Positions 29,015 to 39,212 of a DNA stretch of 64,000 nt are shown here, piece by piece. Source of the stretch: Candidatus Paraburkholderia kirkii (lineage in GTDB: Bacteria > Pseudomonadota > Gammaproteobacteria > Burkholderiales > Burkholderiaceae); contig LFKV01000008.1 in NCBI GenBank assembly GCA_001189345.1, positions 1-64,000 of the forward strand, in the 5' to 3' direction. The position numbers were made by a program, and so were the translations under genes. The stretch's first letter is position 1, and every line of letters begins with the position of its first letter. The notes beneath the pieces are model-generated. The model ran no database searches, had not been told where the DNA came from, and was given only the letters and a program-made list of their open reading frames with translations.

Positions 29015-29449
29015 ATGTTCAAGCACATCCTGGTGCCCACCGACGGCTCCGAGCTATCGCAGAAAGCCATCGACGGCGCGATCGATCTCGCGCAACCCGT
29101 TGGCGCGCGCATCACGGCGTACGCGTGTCTGCCGCAATACCCTTACTCGCCGTTCGCGGACGTCGCTGTCGAGCCGCCCGACGACTTCCACGCCCGGGCT
29201 GAGAACGAAGCGCGCGAGCATCTGCGTGCGGTCGAGCGCGCCGCCGAAAGCGCCGGTGTGCCGTGCACGAGCGTGACGAGCATCGAAGCCGCGCCGTACC
29301 TCGGCATCATCGACACGGCGGAGCAGAACGGCTGCGACGTCATCCTGATGGCCTCGCACGGACGGCGCGGTCTCGGCAGCCTGCTCATCGGCAGCGAGAC
29401 GCAACGCGTGCTCACGCACACCAAGATTCCGGTCATCGTCTATCGGTGA
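29015..29449 (+). CDS. Universal stress protein, UspA family
   Basis: Cytoplasmic nucleotide-binding stress protein. The start is fixed by AAGGAGG 8 nt upstream of the ATG at 29015. MFKHILVPTDGSELSQKAID begins the alpha/beta fold, and VILMASHGRRGLGSLLIGSE with TQRVLTHTKIPVIV carries the G-2x-G-9x-G(S/T) ATP-binding signature. 144 residues, intact. TACAAT at about 28976-28981 could be a -10 box. The 284-nt gap upstream holds no gene. Confidence 0.9.
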   Translation: MFKHILVPTDGSELSQKAIDGAIDLAQPVGARITAYACLPQYPYSPFADVAVEPPDDFHARAENEAREHLRAVERAAESAGVPCTSVTSIEAAPYLGIIDTAEQNGCDVILMASHGRRGLGSLLIGSETQRVLTHTKIPVIVYR

Positions 29450-29466
29450 GACCTCGATCTCAAAAG

Positions 29467-29499
29467 CAAGCGCGCCGCGTTCGCGATGCGCTTGTTTTT
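29467..29499 (+). terminator. Rho-independent terminator after uspA
   Basis: CAAGCGC and GCGCTTG flank a 14-nt loop and are followed by TTTTT. Confidence 0.7.
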
Positions 29500-29585
29500 G
29501 AGCGGCGGCCGCGGCGCGTTCCTGCATGCGCCACGGTCGCCGCCGCTTTCACCGCTCTCCCTGATTCAATCTGCCGGGCCTGCCA

Positions 29586-30900
<1,315 letters not shown>

Positions 30901-30999
30901 GGCGTTTCTCCTTGAGATTGGACTGAACGGCGAATCCTGAATCGATGTTCGACGACTTGAGCTCCGATGCGCCGTATCCGGGCGGTCTGCGTTTACTCA

Positions 31000-31015
31000 A
31001 CTCTTATATAAGAGT
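31000..31015. promoter_or_regulatory. 16-bp perfect palindrome upstream of aceA
   Basis: ACTCTTATATAAGAGT is self-complementary over all 16 bases and lies 100 nt upstream of the aceA ATG, AT-rich in a GC-rich genome. It could be an operator or contain the promoter (TATATA core). The regulator is unknown. Confidence 0.5.
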
Positions 31016-31166
31016 CTAGGCAAACGAGGCCTCGCGAAACACCTCTCGGAAAGAGAAATGTGGAATATTTTTATCGTTTTAATTCAAAAGTTTATATTTT
31101 TCATTCCGTATTGTGGAAGGCCTTTTTCTATCTTGCAACAGATCACTTTGTGTCGCGCAGCACATC

Positions 31167-31181
31167 TTTTGCGACGCAAAA
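31167..31181. promoter_or_regulatory. 15-bp palindrome in the aceA-rhlE gap
   Basis: TTTTGCGACGCAAAA has perfect 7-bp arms around one base. It is about 270 nt upstream of the aceA ATG and could be an operator. The 390-nt gap 30901-31292 otherwise contains only the palindrome at 31000 and the rhlE terminator. Confidence 0.4.
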
Positions 31182-31215
31182 GGTCATTGCACATCGTGAA
31201 ATATGGCGACAGGCG

Positions 31216-31242
31216 AAAAAAACCGATGCGCGAGGCATCGGT
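31216..31242 (-). terminator. Rho-independent terminator after the DEAD-box gene
   Basis: Read on the minus strand, ACCGATGC and GCATCGGT form an 8-bp stem around a CTCGC loop followed by a T7 run (A7 on the plus strand, 31216-31222). Confidence 0.8.
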
Positions 31243-31292
31243 TTGTCCTTGCGACCGCGGAAACGGTGTGCGAAACCGTTTCGCGGACCGCC

Positions 31293-32801
31293 TTAGCTGC
31301 CGCGTCGCGGCGCGTGCGTGCCGTAGCCGTCGCGCTGACCGTAGCCGCCTTCGCCGCGGTTGCCGCCGCGGTAGCCGCCGCCGTCACGATAGCCGACTTC
31401 GCGCGCACCGGTGTTCGACTTGTTGCCGTAGCCGCCAGCATTGCCCGCGCCGTAGCCGCGACCGCCGCCGTTGCCGTCGAAGCCGCCCTTGGGCGGCGCC
31501 TTGCGCGGCTCGAAGCCCGCGACGACGTTCACCGGAAGCGGCGTGCGCACGAAGTGCTCGATGCGCTTCAGCGCGCCCATCTCGGCGTAATGCACGAGGC
31601 TCACGGCGATGCCGCTGCGGTCCGCGCGGCCCGTACGGCCGATGCGGTGCACGTAGTCTTCCGCGAACTTCGGCAGGTCGTAGTTGAAGACGTGCGTGAT
31701 GCCCGGAATGTCGATGCCGCGCGCGGCGACGTCGGTAGCCACCAGCACGCGCACGCGACGCTCGCGCAGCGCGCGGATCGTGCGATTGCGCGCGCCTTGC
31801 GGCAGGTCGCCGTGCAGCGCGGCGGATTCGAAGCCCGCGTCGGCGAGACGGTTGGCGATGAGGTCGGCGTCGCTCTTGGTCGCCGTGAAGACGATCGCCT
31901 GATCCAGTCCGGCGTCGCGCAGCAGGTGATCAAGCAGGCGGTCCTTGTGATCGCGGTCATCGACGTAATGCACGGTCTGCGCGATGTTGCCGTTCGCTTC
32001 CAGCTTCTGCACGATCTCGATGCGCTCCGGATCCTTCAGCAGGCGCCCGGTCAGCGAGGTGATCTTGCTGTCGATGGTCGCGGAGAAGAGCAGCGTCTGG
32101 CGCGTGGCCGGCGTCACGTCGACGATCGTCTCGATATCTTCGATGAAGCCCATGTCGAGCATGCGGTCGGCTTCGTCGAGCACGAGCATGTTCAGCTCCG
32201 ACAGGTCGATGCGGCCGCGCTCGAGGTGATCGATCAGGCGGCCCGGCGTCGCGACGAGAATCTCCGGATTCTTCGCGAGCAGCATCAACTGCTGGCCGTA
32301 CGCGACACCGCCAAGAATGCTGATGGTGCGCAGGCGGCGCAGGTGCTTGCCGTACGTGGTCGCCGCGGTCGAAACCTGCATCGCGAGTTCGCGGGTCGGC
32401 GTGAGCACCAGCAGGCGCGGGCGCGCGACCGGCTGCGGACGACGGCCGCGGGGCGCGTTCGGGCCGCGCGGCGGGCGCGGCTGCTGCGCTTCCTGCTTCT
32501 GCAGTTGCGCGAATTTTTCGATGGCCGGCAGCATGAACGCCGCGGTCTTGCCCGAGCCGGTCGGGCTGGAAACCAGCAGATCGCGGCCGGCGAGCGCGGC
32601 GGGAATCGCGCGCTGCTGCACGGACGTCGGGGATTCGTAGCCCGCGGCGGTCAGCGCGGACACGATTTCGGCGGAAAGGCCGAGCGATTCGAAACTGGGG
32701 CCGGCGGGCTTGTCTGGGGCCGGGGCGTCGGTGGCGGGCGTGGTGCCGAGTGCTTGTGCTGCGATGTTGTCCAACGGGCTAGCGGTGAAGCTCGAAGTCA
32801 T
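31293..32801 (-). CDS. rhlE: DEAD-box RNA helicase, RhlE-like
   Basis: ATP-dependent RNA helicase for ribosome assembly or RNA turnover. The start at 32801 gives MTSSFTASPLDNIAAQALG. Motifs in order: Q motif (FESLGLSAEIVSALTAAGYE...PTSVQQRAIP), I SSPTGSGKTA, Ia PTREL, Ib TPGR, II VLDEADRMLDMG, III FSATID, IV IVFTATK, V ATDVAARGIDIPG, VI HRIGRTGRA. A ~70-residue Gly/Arg/Tyr-rich tail binds RNA non-specifically. 502 residues, intact. A long upstream leader suggests cold or post-transcriptional control. It might be called dbpA/csdA-like instead, but RhlE fits best. Confidence 0.88.
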   Translation of the reverse strand: MTSSFTASPLDNIAAQALGTTPATDAPAPDKPAGPSFESLGLSAEIVSALTAAGYESPTSVQQRAIPAALAGRDLLVSSPTGSGKTAAFMLPAIEKFAQLQKQEAQQPRPPRGPNAPRGRRPQPVARPRLLVLTPTRELAMQVSTAATTYGKHLRRLRTISILGGVAYGQQLMLLAKNPEILVATPGRLIDHLERGRIDLSELNMLVLDEADRMLDMGFIEDIETIVDVTPATRQTLLFSATIDSKITSLTGRLLKDPERIEIVQKLEANGNIAQTVHYVDDRDHKDRLLDHLLRDAGLDQAIVFTATKSDADLIANRLADAGFESAALHGDLPQGARNRTIRALRERRVRVLVATDVAARGIDIPGITHVFNYDLPKFAEDYVHRIGRTGRADRSGIAVSLVHYAEMGALKRIEHFVRTPLPVNVVAGFEPRKAPPKGGFDGNGGGRGYGAGNAGGYGNKSNTGAREVGYRDGGGYRGGNRGEGGYGQRDGYGTHAPRRGS

Positions 32802-33163
32802 GTCGATCCTTGAAACGGGGAATAAGACGTCGGCGCCAATCGGCATACCCAAGTCGTTGGATTCAGCGAGCGAAGAAACAGCGAGCAAATCGAAAAACGG
32901 GGGCCACTCGCGCGAACGTGCGGCGAGTATCTTTGTTAGAAACTGTATCGGATACGGCAGGCCAGTCGATCGACGGGCGCTGACGTCAGCCTGATGCATG
33001 ACGGGCCGGGAAACACTCTGCGCGCAAACTTCGGCACAACGGCCTAGCAGGGAGGGGACAGTTTCTAAACTGGATTGGAGCGAAACGCTACGAAGCACCT
33101 TGCTGCGGGAGGCTTTGCTGGTGAAGCTCGCAACTCGTAGTCCGGCACCGAGTCGCAAGTATA
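32802..33163 (-). promoter_or_regulatory. Long 5' leader and candidate promoter of rhlE
   Basis: On the minus strand a good -10 box, TATACT, lies at 33163-33158. With initiation near 33150 the transcript would carry about 350 nt of untranslated leader before the ATG at 32801. No gene is supported there. Long leaders are typical of cold-inducible DEAD-box and Csp genes. Confidence 0.5.
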
Positions 33164-33285
33164 TCGGATTTTGCTGCACTGCGCCACATCTTGACGCATT
33201 CCCGCGCCATCTCCGAGCATCGGAGGGCGCGGTCTTGGTTCATGCCGGCGTCCGGCCGCCCGCTCAAGGGCCTCGCAGGGGCCGC

Positions 33286-33555
33286 TCAGGCCGCTTCGCC
33301 CCGCTTGAGCGACTCGACGAGCTCGATGTAGCGCGCCTTGGCGTCATCGGCGGGCGTGCCCTTCAGCGCTTCCCACGCTTCGTACTTGTACTTGCCGGCG
33401 ATGTCCGTGAAGCCGGGCTTGTCGCCTTGCACGTCGCCGAGGTTCCCCTGCTTGAAAAGCGCATAGAGACGCAGCAGCGTGAGATTGCCGGGGCGCTCGG
33501 GCAGTCGGGTCACATCGGCCTGGGCCTGCGCGAATTGCTGATCGATATCGGTCAT
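33286..33555 (-). CDS. Acyl-CoA-binding protein
   Basis: Small four-helix protein that binds long-chain acyl-CoA in the cytoplasm. Diagnostic motifs: FAQAQADVTRLPERP, LRLYALFKQGNLGDV (the YxLyKQa region), DIAGKYKYEAWEALKGTPAD (KWdAW region) and ARYIELVESLK. 89 residues, standard length, intact. It lies downstream of the helicase promoter and divergent from tsaB. Confidence 0.92.
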   Translation of the reverse strand: MTDIDQQFAQAQADVTRLPERPGNLTLLRLYALFKQGNLGDVQGDKPGFTDIAGKYKYEAWEALKGTPADDAKARYIELVESLKRGEAA

Positions 33556-33727
33556 GCGTGCTCCGTTGTCGTGGATAGAGGTAGGTGCGGTTGATCTTAG
33601 CAAGCGGGCCGCGCGCTGTCCGTCGAGGCTTTCCTCCAAACGAGGATGTCTTCCAGGCGCGCTTCGGATCGGTCCGCTCGCGTCGATGGCGCGAATCCGG
33701 CGCATGTCCCGCATTACAATACCGGCT

Positions 33728-34507
33728 ATGACACGTACCGTTCTGCTTGCCCTCGACACCTCGACGGAGTTCTGCTCTGTCGCGCTTCTGCTCGACGATT
33801 CCGCTTCCGCCTCCCTCCCGTCCGCCGCCGCGCCGCAATACGCGAGCGGCAACCCCCGCGTCTGGTTCCGCCACGAGGCGACCGGCGCGGTGCCGAGCAC
33901 GCGTCTCTTGCCCGCCGTGCGCGAGCTCTTCGACGACGCCGGCCTCGCGCTCGCCGATTGCGCCGCGATCGCGTTCGGCGCGGGCCCGGGGTCGTTTACC
34001 GGCCTGCGCACCGCCACGGGCGTCGCGCAGGGGCTCGCGTTCGGGCTGAACGTGCCAGTCGTGCCGGTGAGCACGCTGCTCGCGTGCGCGCAAGCCGCGC
34101 AACTCCACGATCCCGCGTTGCCGCCGCGCGTGCTCGCGGCGCTCGATGCGCGCATGGACGAGGCCTACTGGGCCGACTACGAATTCGACGCCGCCACGGG
34201 CGACTGGCGCACGCTGCATCCCGCATCGCTCGATGCCCCGGACGCGCTGCCGCTGCCCGCCGCGCCGTTCGCGCTCGCCGGCAATGCCGCGGCCGCGTTC
34301 GGTGACCGCCTGCCGGCGGCGGCCGCGGCCGCGCGCGTCGATCGCGAGGCGCTGCCGCATGCGCTGCCCGTCGCGCTGATCGGCTTGCGCGCGCTGCTGG
34401 CGGGCCGCACGGTCGCGCCCGAGCACGCGGCGCCGGAGTACGTCCGCGACAAGGTCGCCCAGACCACGGCGGAACGCATGCGGGCACGCGAGGAGGCGCT
34501 TCGGTGA
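33728..34507 (+). CDS. tsaB: tRNA t6A modification protein TsaB
   Basis: Non-catalytic partner of TsaD in threonylcarbamoyl-adenosine formation at A37 of ANN-decoding tRNAs. The ASKHA-fold N-terminus reads LLALDTSTEFCSVALLLDD and the phosphate loop AFGAGPGSFTGLRTATGVAQ is diagnostic. A low-complexity Ala-rich stretch around residue 180-205 is lineage specific. The start at 33728 was chosen as the first ATG giving the standard MTRTVLLALDTS. 259 residues, intact, with the GTG start of rimI inside its last codons. Confidence 0.93.
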   Translation: MTRTVLLALDTSTEFCSVALLLDDSASASLPSAAAPQYASGNPRVWFRHEATGAVPSTRLLPAVRELFDDAGLALADCAAIAFGAGPGSFTGLRTATGVAQGLAFGLNVPVVPVSTLLACAQAAQLHDPALPPRVLAALDARMDEAYWADYEFDAATGDWRTLHPASLDAPDALPLPAAPFALAGNAAAAFGDRLPAAAAAARVDREALPHALPVALIGLRALLAGRTVAPEHAAPEYVRDKVAQTTAERMRAREEALR

Positions 34508-34998
34508 GCGGCGTGCTGCTGGCGGATCGGTATCTCACGCCGATGACCGAAGCCGACCTCGACGAAGTCGCCGCCGTCGAGAAGCTCGCCTATGAATTTC
34601 CCTGGAGCCGCGGCAATTTTCAGGATTCGCTGCGTAATGGCTACTATGGTGTCTGTCTCCGGCACGTGACGGGCGCGCTGATCGGCTACTGCGTGCTGAT
34701 GCCCGTCGTCGACAAGATGTATCTGCTCAACCTGTGCGTCGCGCCGTCCGCACAGCGCGCGGGCGCGGGCCTCACGCTGCTGCGCGAAGCGGTGCGCATC
34801 ACGCGCGCGGAAAAGCTCGAAGGCGTGCTGCTCGAGGTGCGGCCGTCCAATCCGCGCGCGATCCAGCTTTACGAGCGCTTCGGCTTCACCGCCATCGGGC
34901 GCCGCAAGAACTATTATCCCGCCCGGCATCGCTCGCGCGAGGACGCAATCGTCATGCGTCTGTCGTTACCGAAGGAGAGTGGGCATGGCGCTCGATGA
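34504..34998 (+). CDS. rimI: Ribosomal protein S18-alanine N-acetyltransferase
   Basis: GNAT-family enzyme that acetylates the N-terminus of ribosomal protein S18. Begins with GTG at 34504, overlapping the tsaB stop by 4 nt. GNAT motifs: EKLAYEFPWSRGNFQDSL, LLNLCVAPSAQRAGAGLTLL (acetyl-CoA pyrophosphate loop), LLEVRPSNPRAIQLYERFGF and the C-terminal RKNYYPA. 164 residues, intact. tsaB-rimI pairing is conserved. Confidence 0.93.
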   Translation: MSGVLLADRYLTPMTEADLDEVAAVEKLAYEFPWSRGNFQDSLRNGYYGVCLRHVTGALIGYCVLMPVVDKMYLLNLCVAPSAQRAGAGLTLLREAVRITRAEKLEGVLLEVRPSNPRAIQLYERFGFTAIGRRKNYYPARHRSREDAIVMRLSLPKESGHGAR

Positions 34999-35911
34999 AT
35001 CGCTGATCGAGGAGTTGGGAATCGGGCCGGTCTGGGTCCGGCGGCAAGCCGTGCCGGCTGTGTCGATCGAGGCGGAGGCCGTGGCGAGCGCGCCTGCTCC
35101 GTCCGCGATGCCGTCGGCACAGGCGGCCGAAGCGCGGGCGGACACGGCAGGCGAGCCGACCCCACCCGATGCAGCGCGCAGCGAAGCGCCGCAAGCCGCA
35201 TCGGACGATACCGAAGCGCCGCCCCTCGACGCCTACGACGATCTCCCCTGGACCGACGATGTCCCGGCCCACGCCGAGCCCGCCGTGGTCGACATGCCGG
35301 GCGACGTCCGCACGCTCGACTGGGACGCGCTTGCCGAGCGCGTCGCGAACTGCAAGCGCTGCCGCCTGTGCGAGCGGCGCACGAACACGGTCTTCGGCGT
35401 TGGCGACCGCGAAGCCGACTGGATGCTGATCGGCGAAGCGCCAGGCGAGAACGAGGACAAGCAGGGCGAGCCGTTCGTCGGTCAGGCGGGCAAGCTGCTC
35501 GACAATATGCTGCACGCGCTCGCGCTGTCGCGGCAATCGAACGTGTATATCGCGAACGTGATCAAGTGCCGGCCGCCCGGCAACCGCAACCCCGAACCCG
35601 ACGAAGTCGCGCGCTGCGAGCCGTATCTGCAGCGGCAGGTCGAGCTCGTGAAGCCGAAGGTGATCGTCGCGATGGGGCGCTTCGCCACGCAAAGCCTGCT
35701 GAGGAACGAGGCCAGCATCGCGTCGATGCGCGGGCGCGTGCACGAGTACCGGGGCGTTCCCGTCGTCGTCACGTATCACCCCGCCTATCTGCTGCGCAGT
35801 CTGCACGACAAGTCGAAGGCCTGGGCCGATCTCTGCCTCGCGCGCGATACCTACCGGGACGCGCTCGCGGCGCTCGGCGTCGAGCAAGGAGCGGGGAAGG
35901 GTGGCGTCTGA
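34985..35911 (+). CDS. Type 4 uracil-DNA glycosylase
   Basis: Iron-sulfur uracil-DNA glycosylase that removes uracil from DNA. The first ~115 residues are Ala/Pro-rich and poorly conserved. The catalytic part has the first Cys pair in [18 protein letters not shown], the family motif [38 protein letters not shown] with further Cys ligands (…VARCEPY), and the C-terminal [10 protein letters not shown]. 308 residues from ATG 34985, preceded by AAGGAG. Overlaps rimI by 14 nt and its stop overlaps the next ATG. Intact. Confidence 0.9.
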   Translation: MALDESLIEELGIGPVWVRRQAVPAVSIEAEAVASAPAPSAMPSAQAAEARADTAGEPTPPDAARSEAPQAASDDTEAPPLDAYDDLPWTDDVPAHAEPAVVDMPGDVRTLDWDALAERVANCKRCRLCERRTNTVFGVGDREADWMLIGEAPGENEDKQGEPFVGQAGKLLDNMLHALALSRQSNVYIANVIKCRPPGNRNPEPDEVARCEPYLQRQVELVKPKVIVAMGRFATQSLLRNEASIASMRGRVHEYRGVPVVVTYHPAYLLRSLHDKSKAWADLCLARDTYRDALAALGVEQGAGKGGV

Positions 35912-36850
35912 TGGTCGCCCGGGCGAGCGAGCTTGCGCGTCTGGTCGATCGTTTCGGCGACGTCACGGTTCGGGATCTCGCCTGGCTGCTCTTCGCGCCT
36001 GACTTGCTGCGCGAAGGCGACGCCGCCCTGGCGCGGCCGTTTGCGACATCGGCCGAGCGGGGCGCCACGCTTGCGTGGCTCACATCGCTCGATGCCGCGC
36101 CGCAAGCGCTTCACGATCATGCGCGCAATCCCAGGTTCAGCCGCCTGGGCATCTACGCCGAAAGCCTTCTCCGATACTTCCTCGCTTACGGACCGGCGGC
36201 GCGTCTCGTCGCGGCGAACGTGCCGCTGCGGCGTCAGCGCCGCACCATCGGCGAATGCGATTTCTTGCTCGAAGCGGCGAGCGGCGCCCGCCTGCATTGG
36301 GAACTGGCGGTCAAGTTCTACCTGCATATCGGCGACGGCGCGGCATCGCGCACGGCGCGCCTGTCGGACTACGTCGGACCGAATCTTCAGGATCGCTTCG
36401 ATCTCAAGCACGCGTGGCTGCTCACGCATCAACTTGCGTTGACCTCGCGTGCGGAGTTCGTCGGGCTCGGCTTCGCCGGGCCGTGGCACGCGCAGCTGTA
36501 TATCAAGGGCAGGCTATTCTATCACGGACTGCACGGCGATGGCGTCGTGCCGGCGCCGGAGATCGGCGACGACCACCTGCGCGGCTGGTGGCTCACGGCC
36601 TCGGAATGGCGCGAGGCCCGCGCCGAACCCGCCGGCGACGACCGCGCGTGGCTCGCGTCGCGGTGGCTCGACACGGCGGCCGCCGTGTCGCTCGTGGCGG
36701 AGTCGGCGGCGATTCGGGCGCGCCTGGAAGCTACCGTCGCGCCGACGATGGTCGCCGTCTACGCGCGGGACGAGTCGGGCGGCTGGATCGAAGGAGTCGC
36801 CGGACGACTGGCCGGAGCAAGCGTGCGCGTTCGCGGCGTCGACGCCCTGA
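35911..36850 (+). pseudogene. DUF1853 family protein, frameshifted near the end
   Basis: Protein of unknown function; DUF1853 is recognised from FLLEAASGARLHWELAVKFY, YVGPNLQDRFDLKHAWLLTH and YIKGRLFYHGLHGDG. Around 36790-36800 (GGWIE) the frame seems shifted. The +1 frame continues ESPDDWPEQACAFAASTP with a stop at 36848-36850, giving about 312 residues and leaving 12 nt before the convergent thiD stop. The unshifted frame runs to 37050 across thiD as Arg/Ser-rich sequence that looks non-biological. The region also seems to lack a few residues usual before PDDWP. The core is intact, so the protein might still work. Confidence 0.65.
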
Positions 36851-36862
36851 TCGGGCCGCGCT

Positions 36863-37675
36863 CTACCACCAGCGGAAGAAGTGATGCACCGGCCCGACGC
36901 CGTGACCGACGTCGAGCCGCACGCTCGTCTCGATCGCGCCGGTCAGATAGCGCTTCGCCTCGGCGGTGGCGTTCGCGAGATCGTCGGTCTGCGGAATCAG
37001 CGCCGCGATCGCCGACGACAGCGTGCAGCCCGTGCCGTGGGTGTTCCTGAGCGGCACACGCGCGCCGCCGAGCCTGAGCGAGCCGCCCGGCTCGATGAGC
37101 CAGTCGGGGCTTTCGGACGAGGCGAGATGGCCGCCTTTCATCAGCACGGCCCGCGCGCCGAGCGCGTGCAGCGCTTCGCCCTGACGCACTATCGCGTCTT
37201 CGTCGGCGGCGGTCTCGGCGCCGAGCAGCGCCGCCGCTTCGGGCAGATTCGGCGTGACCAGCGTCGCGAGCGGCAGCAGTTCGTCGCGCAGCGCGGCGAC
37301 GGCTTCCGGCGCGAGCAGCGCGTGATGGCTCTTCGAGATCATCACCGTGTCGAGCACGACATGCCGCGGCCGATGGCGCCTGAGCGCATCGGCGACCGCG
37401 CGCACGATGCCGGCGTTCGCCAGCATGCCGATCTTCACCGCGTCGATACGGATGTCGTCGAACACGGCGTCGAGCTGCGCGCCGACGAATGACGGCTCCG
37501 GCGCATGGACCGCCGTGACGCCGCGCGTGTTCTGCGCCGTGAGCGCCGTGATGACGCTCGCGCCGTACGCGCCGAGCGCGGAAAAGGCCTTCAGATCAGC
37601 CTGTATGCCCGCGCCGCCGCCCGAGTCGGAACCGGCGATCGTGAGCACATTGGGAATGGGTTTCGTGGCGGCCAT
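36863..37675 (-). CDS. thiD: Hydroxymethylpyrimidine/phosphomethylpyrimidine kinase
   Basis: Ribokinase-fold enzyme that phosphorylates HMP and HMP-P for thiamine synthesis. The start is ATG 37675 ([20 protein letters not shown]). Motifs: [51 protein letters not shown] and the anion-hole loop [17 protein letters not shown]. 270 residues, intact. In the raw sequence it reads in frame with thiE, so gene finders would report a 490-residue fusion; this is caused by a 5-bp duplication in thiE. Confidence 0.92.
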   Translation of the reverse strand: MAATKPIPNVLTIAGSDSGGGAGIQADLKAFSALGAYGASVITALTAQNTRGVTAVHAPEPSFVGAQLDAVFDDIRIDAVKIGMLANAGIVRAVADALRRHRPRHVVLDTVMISKSHHALLAPEAVAALRDELLPLATLVTPNLPEAAALLGAETAADEDAIVRQGEALHALGARAVLMKGGHLASSESPDWLIEPGGSLRLGGARVPLRNTHGTGCTLSSAIAALIPQTDDLANATAEAKRYLTGAIETSVRLDVGHGVGPVHHFFRWW

Positions 37676-37682
37676 GGCAGGA

Positions 37683-38335
37683 TCAGATTTGAGCGCGCGC
37701 GATGGTGGCGCGCAGGGCCGCGGCGGCATCGCGCGGGTCGGGCGCTTTGCTTTGCAGATCGCGGAGACCACGGCGAGGCTGGCGGGTTTCACGCGCATCA
37801 CGTCGGCGGCGTTGTGCGCCTGGATGCCGCCGATCGCAACGGTCGGAAAACGCGTGGCGGCGCGGATCGCGGCGAGTCCGTCGATGCCGCACGGCGCGGA
37901 GGCGTCGGTCTTGGTCGGCGTCACGTACACCGGGCCCGCGCCGAGATAGTCGACGACGTCCGCGAGCGCTTGCGCATCGGCGGTCTCGGCGAGATTCGAG
38001 ACCGAAAGGCCAATGAGCGCATCCGGCCCGAGCAGGCGCCGCGCGAGGTCCGCGGGCAGGTCGCGCTGGCCGATGTGCACGCCGTCTGCGCCGACGGCGA
38101 GCGCGACATCGACATGATCGTTGATGACGAACGGTACGCCGTGCGCACGCGTGATCGGCAGAAGCTCGCGCGCGAGGTCGAGCCACGCGCGCTTGTGCCG
38201 ATCACGCGTGCGCAGTTGCACGAGCGTCGCACCGCCTTCGAGCGCGGCGCGCGCGACGCGAACCGCGGCGTCGTGCCCGCCGCACTGGACGGGATCGAGC
38301 ACGAGATAGAGCGAAAGATCGAACGGGGCGCGCAT
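37683..38335 (-). pseudogene. thiE: Thiamine-phosphate synthase, C-terminal frameshift
   Basis: Joins HMP-PP and thiazole phosphate to thiamine phosphate. TIM-barrel motifs are all present: [68 protein letters not shown]. Near the end, CTTTG is duplicated in tandem (37745-37749 and 37750-37754), shifting the frame after SAICKA. Removing one copy gives [19 protein letters not shown] and a stop at 37685-37683, 215 residues. All catalytic segments precede the lesion. The read-through product is fused to ThiD, so some activity could persist. Confidence 0.85.
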
Positions 38336-38337
38336 GG

Positions 38338-39174
38338 TCAGCCGGAAACGATATCGATATCGATATCGCGATATCGCGCTGCACGAGCGTCTTTTCGAAC
38401 GTTGCGCCGTTGAGCGACGCGAGCCGGTCGAGATAACGTGACGGCGAAGCTGCCGGGCAGGGCGGCGTCGCGCGCGGCGAGCTCGCCCGCGATGGTCGAA
38501 TACGCGATCGCGGCGACGGTCGCGCTCCAGAACGCATCGCGCTCCGACGCCGCGCCGACGAATGCCGCGACCGTCGCCGAAAGGGCGCAGCCGACGCCCG
38601 TCACGCGCGTCATCAGGGGCGAGCCGTTGGAGAGCGCGATCACGCGCCGTCCGTCGGTCACGTAGTCGGTCGGGCCCGTCACGGCAACGACGGCCTGCGT
38701 CTTCAGCGCGAGGATCTGCGCGGCGTCGAGCGCGGCGTCGGTGGCGGCGGTGTTGTCGACGCCGCGTCCGCTGGCCGCGCCCCCGGACAGGCTGATGATT
38801 TCCGACGCGTTGCCGCGAATCACCGCGGGTTTCGAATCGAGCAGATCGAGCGCGAATTCCGTGCGAAACGCGAGTGGCCCGACCGCGACCGGATCGAGCC
38901 CCCAGGGCTTGCCCGCGCCGTTGGCGGCGTCGACGGCGGCGCGGATGGCGCGCGTCTGTGGCACGTCGAGCGTGCCGAGATTGACGGAGAGCGCATTGGC
39001 GAGTGGCGCGAACTCGCCGACTTCCTCACGCGCGACGACCATCGCCGGCGCGGCACCGATGGCGAGCAGCACGTTGGCGGTGAAGTTGGTGACGACGAGA
39101 TTCGTTAGGCAATGCACGAGCGGCGCGCGTTCGCGCACGCGGGTGATGAACGGGAAGAGGTCGGCGGCGGGCAT
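38338..39174 (-). pseudogene. thiM: Hydroxyethylthiazole kinase, frameshifted C-terminus
   Basis: Salvages thiazole alcohol for thiamine synthesis. The start at 39174 gives MPAADLFPFITRVRERAPLV; motifs VHCLTNLVVTNFTANVLLAI, PWGLDPVAVG, VIRGNASEIISL and the catalytic loop MTRVTGVGCALSATVAAFVG are intact. An extra T near 38434-38436 shifts the frame after GSFAVT: the neighbouring frame reads YLDRLASLNGATFEKTLVQ. The current frame ends with repeat-encoded DIDIDI and a stop at 38340-38338, 2 nt before thiE. Only the last ~30 residues are affected, so it may be functional. The GATATC repeats in the tail may also have changed. Confidence 0.75.
38350..38367. repeat. Three tandem GATATC hexamers at the thiM/thiE junction
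   Basis: GATATC is repeated three times, followed by GC and a fourth GATATC (38370-38375). AT-rich microsatellite-like tract at the very end of thiM, 15-30 nt before the thiE start. Unit changes of 6 bp keep the frame. Confidence 0.7.
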
Positions 39175-39212
39175 GATGGATGTCGGGAGAAACAGACGCG
39201 GCGTACGAAGGA

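Noticed and set aside
36851-37050. C-terminal extension of the DUF1853 protein into thiD
   Set aside because: The extension is Arg/Ser-rich antisense of thiD, and the +1 frame has a family-like end with a stop just before thiD.
36863-38335. Annotating a bifunctional ThiE-ThiD fusion
   Set aside because: A 5-bp tandem duplication explains the joined frame and its removal restores normal lengths of both proteins. Kept as a finding, but not as one gene.
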